Below are positions 1-7,206 of a DNA stretch of 64,000 nucleotides, piece after piece. Each line of letters begins with the position of its first letter. Positions within the stretch are counted from its first letter, which is position 1. The notes below the pieces were generated by a model. That model did no database searches. It was given only the letters and a program-made list of their open reading frames with translations, and was not told the DNA's origin. The DNA comes from Acidobacteriota bacterium (GTDB taxonomy: Bacteria > Acidobacteriota > Terriglobia > Terriglobales > Acidobacteriaceae), in assembly GCA_021813745.1 (NCBI GenBank), contig JAKAJO010000040.1, positions 31,300 through 95,299 on the forward strand. Direction: 5' to 3'. A program made the position numbers and the translations under genes.

Positions 1-340
1 GCTTGCAAATGTACTTGAGGCCTGCATTGCGCATGAGCGCGCCGGGGAGGAGTCCTGATTCAGTGAGGATCTGAAAGCCATTGCAGATGCCGAGGACAAG
101 GCCACCGCGCTCCGCGAAGCGCTTGACGGCCTGCATGACAGGGGAGAAGCGGGCGATCGCGCCGGTGCGGAGGTAGTCGCCATAGGCAAAGCCGCCGGGG
201 ACGAGTACAGCATCGACGCCCTGAAGATCTTCAGAGTCATGCCAGAGAAAGGTGACGGGCTCGTGAGCGACATCAGCGATGACGTTGTAGGTGTCGTGGT
301 CGCAGTTGGAACCAGGAAAGACGAGGACGCCAAATTTCAT
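1..340 (-). CDS. purQ: Phosphoribosylformylglycinamidine synthase glutaminase subunit, partial
   Basis: This is the first 113 codons of PurQ; the 3' end lies beyond the window. PurQ is a class I glutamine amidotransferase that supplies ammonia to PurL in the fourth step of purine synthesis in the cytosol. The N-terminus [18 protein letters not shown] is the family signature, followed by [12 protein letters not shown] near residue 48 and the nucleophile elbow GICNGFQ with the catalytic cysteine at about residue 86. The start is the ATG at 338-340, which gives the standard N-terminus. No clear Shine-Dalgarno is visible. The downstream neighbour on this strand, probably purL or purS, cannot be seen. 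Confidence 0.95.
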   Translation of the reverse strand, partial: MKFGVLVFPGSNCDHDTYNVIADVAHEPVTFLWHDSEDLQGVDAVLVPGGFAYGDYLRTGAIARFSPVMQAVKRFAERGGLVLGICNGFQILTESGLLPGALMRNAGLKYICK

Positions 341-409
341 AAGACTAGGGTACCAGTTGGGAGCGTCGCGGAAGGGAAGGAATCAACGGCAAGGAGTTAC
401 GGGAGGGGA

Positions 410-436
410 CCGTGCCGCAAAGATGCTGCGGCACGG
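410..436 (-). terminator. Hairpin in the gap between GH31 and purQ, possible terminator
   Basis: A perfect 10-bp stem (410-419 with 427-436, CCGTGCCGCA and its complement) encloses a 7-base loop just past the stop codon of the GH31 gene. It could end that transcript before purQ. No run of T follows on the minus strand, so it is not a classic intrinsic terminator and may only protect the mRNA end. Confidence 0.3.
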
Positions 437-452
437 ATTGCCGGGCTGAGGG

Positions 453-3017
453 TTAGTAGGTGAAGTGGATGCGCAGGCCCTTGCCATCGTCTGGGACGGT
501 GGCGGCGATGCTGTGGTGCGAGGCATCGTAGCTGGGCTGCAGGGTGCGCGGGGCAGAGCCATCAAGGGCCGAGCTTGAAGCCGCCGACGCAGGCTTAGAA
601 GCGCCATAGACTTCAACGGCGAGCGTGTTCCACCATGGCGCAAAGCTACCCTGCCGGGGCTGGATGGTCACAGTCAGGCCGCCCGCTTCTGTAGTGCAGG
701 TGAAAGCGACCCGTGTGTACGCGCCTTTCCTGAAGTTGTAGGTTAGGCCGTCATCGAGATAGACACTGCCGGAACAGGGATCGGTGATGGCGGTTGGCGG
801 ATAGACGCGGAGCGCGAGCGGACCCTGCGGCGTTTCATCCGTGCTCTGGACCAGAGGCTGCTCGGGGACGATAGATCCGGCGCGGACAAAGACGGGAAGC
901 GTCTGCATACTTGGGTGGATGTGGACTTCCGGCTGCTTGACCTGCGTGAGGTCGACCTGTGTGCGTGAGGTGTCGCTGGCCACGCGCTGGCCTGTCCAGT
1001 AGTCGTACCAGGCGCCAAGCGGTAGGGTGACTGAGTAGTCATCGAGCTCGTCTGGGAAGGGGCTTTGGGCGATGAGGAGGTCATGGCCGACTAAGAAAGC
1101 TCCGCTGTCGGCGAGGTCGAGCGGCTGTTTGTCGATGGCGCCGTCGGGGTATTCAAGAAACAGTGGACGCATGATGGGCAGGCCCGTGCGGCTCATCTCT
1201 TCTGCCGTGGTGTAGAGATAGGGAAGTAAATGGTAGCGCTCCTCGATGTAGCGGCGGCGGAGGTTTACGTCTTCCGCAGTGCCGTTTTCCCAGGGCTCCT
1301 GCGGCAGCGTACCGACGGCGGTGTGGTCGCGATCGATGGGCTGGAAGGCGGCCACTTCGAGCCAGCGCGTAAGGAGCTCGGGCTGTGGAGAGCCAGCAAA
1401 GCCGCCCACATCGGCGCCGCTCAGGGCGAAACCACTCAGACCGAGGTTGATCAGTTGAGGAACAGTCTGGCGGAGATGGTTCCAGGTGCTGGAGTTGTCT
1501 CCGGACCACGTGGCTGCGTAGCGCTGACCGCCGGCATAGCTGGCTCGGGTCATGACGAAGGGACGCATGTTGGGCTTGAGTCGGAGCAGGCCTTCAAAGG
1601 TGCCGCGGCTGTTCTGCATGCCGAAGATGTTGTGGACTTCGAGGTGGTTTGCGACTCGCGTCTTGAAGCCAGGCTCTTCGATGCGGTGCTGCACGTCATC
1701 GGGCATGGTTTTGGAGGCGACTTGGAAGATGGCGGGTTCGTTCATGTCATTCCAGAAGCCGGCGACGCCCTGATCGACGAAGTCGGCGTAGAGTGTGCCC
1801 CACCAGTCGCGCGAAGATTTCTGGGTGAAGTCGGGAAAAGCGGCTTTGCCGGGCCAGACGACGCCGACGTATGTGGAACCGTCGGGGTTCTTGACGAAGT
1901 GATCGCCGGCGACGCCTTCGTCGTAGGGCTTGTAGCCGGAGTTGGGCAGGTCGGCGATGTGGAGGTCGGTGATGACGACGGTCTTGAAGTGCTCGGCCTT
2001 TAGGTCCTGAACCATCTTCTGGAAGTGTGGAAACCGTTCTGGATCAACAGTAAAGGGACGATTCTTCAATTGATAGTCGATGTCTAGCCAGATGACATCA
2101 GCCGGGATTTTTTTGCTGCGGAGTGTGGAGGCGATGCGACGCACATCGGACTCGGGGTAGTAACTGTAACGCGACTGCTGGAAGCCGAGGGTCCAGAGCG
2201 GCGGCAGGGGTGTTTTGCCGGTGAGCCAGGCCCAGTCCTCGACAACCGCTTTGGGTGAAGGGCCATAAAGGACGTAAAGATCGAGAGGACCGCCTTCGGA
2301 GCCAAAGGAGTATGCGTCGCGGTACTCCTTGTTGAAGTCGAAGCTGGCACGCCAGGTGTTGTCGAGGAAGACTCCTGCGGAGACACCCCTGTGGAAGGTC
2401 ATGAAGTAGGGGATGGATTTGTAGATGGGGTCAGTGGACTCCTGCCAGCCAAAGGCGTCGGTGTTCCAGTCGTCGAAGGCCTCGTTGCGGCGGTCAATCG
2501 GGCCGGGTTTGTCGCCGAGGCCGAAATAGTGCTCGTCTTCTGGCGACTTGAGATACATCCGGAAGGACGCGCCGTTGTATTCAATGGGGCGGCTGGGAAG
2601 CTCCGCGAGGATCGTGCGCCCATCGAAGTCCGTGATGGTCAGTGCGAAGGGATTCTTCTGCACCGTGACGCGAAGCTTCGCAGTCCGGAAGCCGACGGCT
2701 GTGTCGGACGAATCTGCCGTGACTTGCACAGAGGCCGTGCGCGCGGCGGGCAGAACAGCCCATGAAGCGTCCTCAGGGAGCTGGCCGGCGGGACCGACGC
2801 GCATACGGACCACGTCGTCGCGGAGCGCGGTGATTTGCACGATGGCGCTGCCAGAGCGGAGTTCAAGACCGTTGGGGAGCGGCCGGGAAGCGGTGACCCG
2901 GTCGAGCCGGACAAAACCCGTGGTCTGAGCGGGCTGGCCGGAGTTTTGCGCTTGTGACGTTGCGGCGAAGGACAAAACTGCAAGAACTGCAAACAGGAAG
3001 ATTCCTGTCTTCTGCAC
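453..3017 (-). CDS. Secreted glycoside hydrolase family 31 (alpha-glucosidase/alpha-xylosidase type)
   Basis: An 854-residue exported GH31 enzyme, a retaining alpha-glycosidase acting on alpha-glucosides or related plant or storage glycans. A signal peptide covers about residues 1-23, with cleavage after SQA. An N-terminal galactose-mutarotase-like domain contains EHYFGLGDK near 162. The catalytic barrel holds VIWLDIDY near 308, the nucleophile motif WNDMNEPAIF (Asp at about 424) and the acid/base motif WSGDN (Asp at about 507), followed by SGADVGGF. A beta-sandwich C-terminal part carries GSIVPEQPL. The start is a GTG with GAGG six bases upstream. It stands alone between ftcD and purQ on the same strand. 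Substrate specificity cannot be read from sequence alone. Confidence 0.92.
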   Translation of the reverse strand: MQKTGIFLFAVLAVLSFAATSQAQNSGQPAQTTGFVRLDRVTASRPLPNGLELRSGSAIVQITALRDDVVRMRVGPAGQLPEDASWAVLPAARTASVQVTADSSDTAVGFRTAKLRVTVQKNPFALTITDFDGRTILAELPSRPIEYNGASFRMYLKSPEDEHYFGLGDKPGPIDRRNEAFDDWNTDAFGWQESTDPIYKSIPYFMTFHRGVSAGVFLDNTWRASFDFNKEYRDAYSFGSEGGPLDLYVLYGPSPKAVVEDWAWLTGKTPLPPLWTLGFQQSRYSYYPESDVRRIASTLRSKKIPADVIWLDIDYQLKNRPFTVDPERFPHFQKMVQDLKAEHFKTVVITDLHIADLPNSGYKPYDEGVAGDHFVKNPDGSTYVGVVWPGKAAFPDFTQKSSRDWWGTLYADFVDQGVAGFWNDMNEPAIFQVASKTMPDDVQHRIEEPGFKTRVANHLEVHNIFGMQNSRGTFEGLLRLKPNMRPFVMTRASYAGGQRYAATWSGDNSSTWNHLRQTVPQLINLGLSGFALSGADVGGFAGSPQPELLTRWLEVAAFQPIDRDHTAVGTLPQEPWENGTAEDVNLRRRYIEERYHLLPYLYTTAEEMSRTGLPIMRPLFLEYPDGAIDKQPLDLADSGAFLVGHDLLIAQSPFPDELDDYSVTLPLGAWYDYWTGQRVASDTSRTQVDLTQVKQPEVHIHPSMQTLPVFVRAGSIVPEQPLVQSTDETPQGPLALRVYPPTAITDPCSGSVYLDDGLTYNFRKGAYTRVAFTCTTEAGGLTVTIQPRQGSFAPWWNTLAVEVYGASKPASAASSSALDGSAPRTLQPSYDASHHSIAATVPDDGKGLRIHFTY

Positions 3018-3149
3018 TTAGCACCTCGTAGGGAGCCAATTTTGATTGTGGGAGAAGGATAACCGCTCGTGAGTTGATTTGGGAAACGGAAAGTCAAGGC
3101 GTAGTGCAAAGGCTGCCGGGGTGCGGACGATGATGCGGCAGGGCCGGAG

Positions 3150-4646
3150 TTAGTCTTCCTGCTTGAGGCGCGCGAGTCGCATTCTGACTTGATCGGCAAA
3201 GGCCTCGGCTTCTGTGGAGCCGGTTGGGAGGGAATCCAGATTGATGGTGACGTTGGCGAGGGCACCTTGCAGCGCGGCCTTGGCAAGCGCGATGGCTGTG
3301 GTGAGATCGGAGCGCATGTTGGGATTGGTGATGGGCACGAGGGAATCAGCGATGTTGGCGATTTCAGCAGCGCGCTCGGCGACGCCAAGGGGCACGCTCG
3401 TGGCTTGTTGCAGCGCGGGAAGCGTGAGGTCCGCTCCGGAGGGTTGTGCTTTGGCTACCTTGAAGGCCTGCATCACGGCGGTGTAGGCATCGGCATCGGC
3501 GTCGATGGCGGACTTAAGCTCCTCGCGCAAGGTGGCAAGGCGGGCGAGGGCTTCACTGAGCTGGCTTTCGTATTGCAGGTAGGCTTTTTTCCCGCGGGAC
3601 ATAGAGGCCACCATGGTGGCGAGGGCTGCGGCCATGGCGCCACTGGCTGCTGCCGCGCTGCCCCCACCGGGCGTGGCGGTGGGCGCGGCGAGCTGCTCGA
3701 TGAAGGGCTCGACACCTGCGCGGAGACCGCCCACGGCCATCTTGCCGCTCATGACGGCGGCGAGGCGGTTTTCGAGGATGAGGGATGAGTCGAAGTTTTC
3801 GATTTGCAGGAACCACTCGGCGGCCTGTTCCAGGGCGAGTTTGGGAATGAGACCGACGATTTCGCTGGAGACGGGCGCGGCGCCGTAGCGCGCGGCCTCG
3901 CGGCGGACGAGTTCGAAGACGCGGTGGATCGGCGTCTGCTCGAAGTCGGTGAGGTTCATCGAGACCTGCGCCATGCCGCGCACGAGGAAACCAGCGCCTT
4001 TGACGAAGCGCAGACCGCCGGAAGAGAAGCGCACGGCTTTGGCGACCTTCTTCGCGATGTCGACGTCGGCGGTGTTGAGAAAGATGTTGTAGGCGATGAG
4101 GAATTTGCGCGCGCCGACGACGGTGGCGCCGGCCGTGGGATGAATGCGCGGCTCGCCAAAATCGGGTTTGCGGGTGGGGTTGGTGGCGATTTCGTCGCGC
4201 AGACCTTCAAATTGGCCACGGCGGACGTTCTCAAGGTTCTGCCGCTCGGGTGAAGTTGCGGCCGCTTCGTAGAGATAAACGGGGATCTGGTATCGGCGGG
4301 CAATCTCTGCGCCGACGTGGCGGGCCATGGCGACACAGTCTTCCAGCGTGACGCCTTCGATGGGAATGAAGGGGACGACATCGGTGGCGCCCATGCGGGG
4401 ATGCGCGCCTTTGTGCTGCGTGAGGTCGATGAGTTCGGAGGCTTTGCCCACGCCGCGGATGGCGGCTTCCTGAATGGCATCCCGCTCGCCGACGAGAGTG
4501 ATGACGCATCGGTTGTGGTCGGCGTCCATCTCGCGATCGAGCAGGTAGACGCCGGGAATCTTCATGGCCTCGACGATGGCGTCGACTTTGGCGGCATCGC
4601 GGCCTTCAGAAAAATTAGGAACGCATTCTACGAGCGTGGCTGGCAC
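3150..4646 (-). CDS. ftcD: Bifunctional glutamate formimidoyltransferase / formimidoyl-THF cyclodeaminase
   Basis: A 498-residue protein that transfers the formimino group of N-formimino-glutamate to tetrahydrofolate and then releases ammonia to give methenyl-THF, the end of one histidine degradation route. Residues 1 to about 300 form the transferase, with VECVPNFSEGRD at the N-terminus, DADHNRCVIT near 41 and GAHPRMGATD near 80. Residues from about 310 form the cyclodeaminase, with TPGGGSAAAASGAMAAAL near 325. Both domains are complete, the arrangement seen in animal FTCD and in Acidobacteria and related bacteria. The start is a GTG that gives the conserved N-terminus. No other histidine-utilisation gene is nearby, so its partners must be elsewhere. 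Confidence 0.93.
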   Translation of the reverse strand: MPATLVECVPNFSEGRDAAKVDAIVEAMKIPGVYLLDREMDADHNRCVITLVGERDAIQEAAIRGVGKASELIDLTQHKGAHPRMGATDVVPFIPIEGVTLEDCVAMARHVGAEIARRYQIPVYLYEAAATSPERQNLENVRRGQFEGLRDEIATNPTRKPDFGEPRIHPTAGATVVGARKFLIAYNIFLNTADVDIAKKVAKAVRFSSGGLRFVKGAGFLVRGMAQVSMNLTDFEQTPIHRVFELVRREAARYGAAPVSSEIVGLIPKLALEQAAEWFLQIENFDSSLILENRLAAVMSGKMAVGGLRAGVEPFIEQLAAPTATPGGGSAAAASGAMAAALATMVASMSRGKKAYLQYESQLSEALARLATLREELKSAIDADADAYTAVMQAFKVAKAQPSGADLTLPALQQATSVPLGVAERAAEIANIADSLVPITNPNMRSDLTTAIALAKAALQGALANVTINLDSLPTGSTEAEAFADQVRMRLARLKQED

Positions 4647-4678
4647 AACAGGAAGGATACATCACGGCTGCGCGTCGT

Positions 4679-6025
4679 TCAGCAACGGACGATCTTAGGG
4701 GAGTCGATACCCTTGGTCGCGTTGCGCGTATCGATGACAAGCTGGGCGCGGTTCACAATGTCCTTGTAGTCGTAGCTGCTGTGGTCGGTGACGATCACGA
4801 CGGCGTCGTACTGATCAACATGATCAAGGGGGGTATTGGTCATGTTGAGGGCGTAGTGGCGTCCGTGCCCGACGGTCGGGAAGTAAGGGTCGTTGTAATC
4901 GACGAGGGCGCCTTTTTCACGGAGAAGCTCAATGATGGTCAGAGAGGGTGATTCGCGCAGGTCGTCGATATCTCGCTTGTAGGCAAGGCCGAGGACGAGA
5001 ATTCTGGAGCCGTTGATTGCTTTGCGATGGCGATTCAGGCCCTCTGCGAGTTGGTCGATGACGAAGTAGGGCATTGCGATGTTGACTTCGCCTGCAAGTT
5101 CGATGAAGCGGGTACGGAAATCGAACTGCTTGGCCTTCCATGAGAGATAGAAAGGGTCGATTGGGATGCAATGGCCTCCAAGGCCCGGACCAGGATAGAA
5201 GGCCTGAAAGCCGAAGGGCTTGGTCTTAGCCGCGTCGATGACCTCGTGAATGTCAATTCCCATGCGCATGCAAAGCTGCTTGAGCTCATTGACAAGGGCG
5301 ATATTGACGCATCGATAGATGTTTTCGAGGAGCTTTGTCATCTCTGCCGCGGAGGGACTGCTGACCGGTACAACCCGGCGGAATATGGCTCCATAGAGGG
5401 CGCCAGCAAGCTGGGATGCGGCGGGGCCGCAGCCACCGACGACCTTGGGAATGTCATGGCGGGCGACTGTGTCGTTGCCGGGGTCCTCGCGCTCTGGCGA
5501 AAAGGCAACGTGGATGCCAGGGGAATCAAGCGAGCGACTGACTTTGAGACCCAAGAGATTTCCAGATTCGAGCAGAGGAACGACAAGTTCTTCCGTCGTA
5601 CCGGGGTAGGTGGTGCTTTCGAGGATGATGAGCTGGCCCTCATGGACATGGGGAGCAATGGCCTTGACCGTACCGGTGACAAAGCTGAGGTCGGGCTCAT
5701 GGTACTCGTTGAGGGGTGTAGGGACGCAGATGATCACAGCATCCATTTCGGCGATCGCGGAGTAATCGGTCGTCGCGCGGAAACCGGCCTTCTGCGCCTC
5801 CTGAATCATGGCGGGGAGAATCCGTACGATGTAGGAGCCGCCCTGATTCAGGGCGGCGACCTTATCTGCAGCAATGTCAAAACCGGTGACGCGGAATTTC
5901 TCAGCGCTGAATAGCAGCGCGAGGGGCAACCCCACGTATCCCATGCCGACGACTCCGATGCGGGCCTGGCGGGATTCAATGTTTGCCTTGATCTCTGCAA
6001 CTCTCGATTCAGCAACCGTCGTCAT
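4679..6025 (-). CDS. UDP-N-acetyl-D-glucosamine/mannosamine dehydrogenase family protein
   Basis: A 448-residue nucleotide-sugar 6-dehydrogenase that oxidises a UDP-N-acetyl-hexosamine to the uronic acid in two NAD-dependent steps. The Rossmann motif GVVGMGYVGLPLALLF lies at about 24-39, the middle helix contains AEMTKLLENIYRCVNIAL, and the catalytic cysteine is Cys286 in GLGGHCIPIDPFYL. The sequence resembles WbpA-type enzymes rather than UDP-glucose dehydrogenase. The frame opens 25 codons upstream, but the ATG at 6023-6025 (MTTVAESR) is chosen because it gives the usual short leader. It is divergent from a WbpP-like epimerase, which fits joint supply of UDP-GlcNAc(A)/GalNAc(A) precursors for the glycan locus. 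Confidence 0.88.
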   Translation of the reverse strand: MTTVAESRVAEIKANIESRQARIGVVGMGYVGLPLALLFSAEKFRVTGFDIAADKVAALNQGGSYIVRILPAMIQEAQKAGFRATTDYSAIAEMDAVIICVPTPLNEYHEPDLSFVTGTVKAIAPHVHEGQLIILESTTYPGTTEELVVPLLESGNLLGLKVSRSLDSPGIHVAFSPEREDPGNDTVARHDIPKVVGGCGPAASQLAGALYGAIFRRVVPVSSPSAAEMTKLLENIYRCVNIALVNELKQLCMRMGIDIHEVIDAAKTKPFGFQAFYPGPGLGGHCIPIDPFYLSWKAKQFDFRTRFIELAGEVNIAMPYFVIDQLAEGLNRHRKAINGSRILVLGLAYKRDIDDLRESPSLTIIELLREKGALVDYNDPYFPTVGHGRHYALNMTNTPLDHVDQYDAVVIVTDHSSYDYKDIVNRAQLVIDTRNATKGIDSPKIVRC

Positions 6026-6121
6026 GTTTTGATTGTACGGCGAGCCGGCTTGGAGTCCGGATAGTATTCTCAAGGGGATCAGACATCCTCTCGAATACAT
6101 CGAGATGGACGGGAGTCGACA

Positions 6122-7069
6122 TTGGCAAAGTACCTCATTACGGGAGCAGCCGGCTTTATCGGTCGGTCCATTGCGGCGGCGTTACTGGCACGTGGCGAAT
6201 CGGTGCGTGGCGTGGACAACTTCATCACTGGAAAGCGAGCCAATCTAATTGGGTTGGAGAAGATGGAGTTTCTGGAGGGCGATCTGACACGTCCGGAAGA
6301 CTGTGCGCGGGCCTGCGCGGGAGTTGAAGTGGTTTTCCATGAGGCGGCACTGGCGTCGGTCCCGCGCTCGGTTGCCGATCCAGCGGGCACCCATTTGCAC
6401 TGCGCGACGGCGACACTGAATGTGCTGATTGCAGCACGGCAAGCGGGAGTCCGCCGGGTGGTGTATGCCGGTTCGTCGTCGGCCTATGGCGACACGCCAA
6501 CTCTGCCAAAGCATGAAGAGATGCTGCCGAATCCAATCTCACCTTACGCGGTCGCCAAATTGGCCGGCGAACATTATATGCAGGCGTTTGCGCGTGTGTA
6601 TGGAATGGAAACGGTTGTCTTGCGGTATTTCAATGTGTTTGGCCCGCATCAGGACCCGACTTCACAGTACTCGGGGGTGCTAGCCAAGTTCTGCCGAGGC
6701 ATGCTGGCGGGCGAGCCACCTACGATTTTTGGGGACGGGGAACAGAGCAGGGATTTCACCTATATCGATAACGTGGTTCATGCGAATCTGCTGGCGGCAG
6801 TGGCGGATGCGAGTCGTGTATCCGGACAAGTGATGAATACGGCAACAGGCAGCCGGGTGACATTGAATCAGACATTTCGCATTCTGTGCGAACTGACAGG
6901 ATTTCAAGGCAAGCCTGTTTACGCTGAGCCCCGGGCGGGTGATATTCGAGACTCTCTCGCGGATATTCATCGAGCAGAACGACTGCTGGGCTATGGGCCC
7001 CTTGTGAATTTTGAAGAAGGACTGAAGCGGACAGTGGAGTGGTATCGACAGGGTAGCGGCGAGGAGTAG
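6122..7069 (+). CDS. NAD-dependent epimerase, WbpP-like (UDP-GlcNAc 4-epimerase family)
   Basis: A 315-residue extended short-chain dehydrogenase/reductase. The NAD-binding motif GAAGFIG is at 8-14, the catalytic serine region AGSSSAYGD near 116-124 and YAVAK at 142-146. FNVFGPHQDPTSQYSG and DGEQSRDFTYIDNV are typical of UDP-GlcNAc C4-epimerases of the WbpP/Gne group. It probably interconverts UDP-GlcNAc(A) and UDP-GalNAc(A) in the cytosol. The start is a TTG preceded by GGGAG six bases upstream; the codons before it are not in the family. It is the first plus-strand gene of the exopolysaccharide locus. Confidence 0.85.
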   Translation: MAKYLITGAAGFIGRSIAAALLARGESVRGVDNFITGKRANLIGLEKMEFLEGDLTRPEDCARACAGVEVVFHEAALASVPRSVADPAGTHLHCATATLNVLIAARQAGVRRVVYAGSSSAYGDTPTLPKHEEMLPNPISPYAVAKLAGEHYMQAFARVYGMETVVLRYFNVFGPHQDPTSQYSGVLAKFCRGMLAGEPPTIFGDGEQSRDFTYIDNVVHANLLAAVADASRVSGQVMNTATGSRVTLNQTFRILCELTGFQGKPVYAEPRAGDIRDSLADIHRAERLLGYGPLVNFEEGLKRTVEWYRQGSGEE

Positions 7070-7206
7070 ACGCGGTATTACCCTTGTAATGTTTTTCCAC
7101 TTTCTGTCAGCCCTGCTCGCGAGACGCGAAGCGGGCTGGCGGGCGATACTGGGGTCAACATTCTTCCTCAGCATTTTACGAACGAGGCTCCTGTCCAAGG
7201 GGTCCT

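Noticed and set aside
1230..2003. A 257-codon plus-strand frame opposite the GH31 gene
   Set aside because: It reads the complement of a clear catalytic domain; composition is valine/glycine-rich with no family match.
2639..3388. A 249-codon minus-strand frame across the ftcD-GH31 boundary
   Set aside because: It is a shadow of both genes, rich in serine, proline and arginine, and it conflicts with two well-supported proteins.
5171..5914. A 247-codon plus-strand frame opposite the UDP-sugar dehydrogenase
   Set aside because: The opposite strand encodes a full dehydrogenase with all motifs; this is an antisense shadow common in GC-rich DNA.
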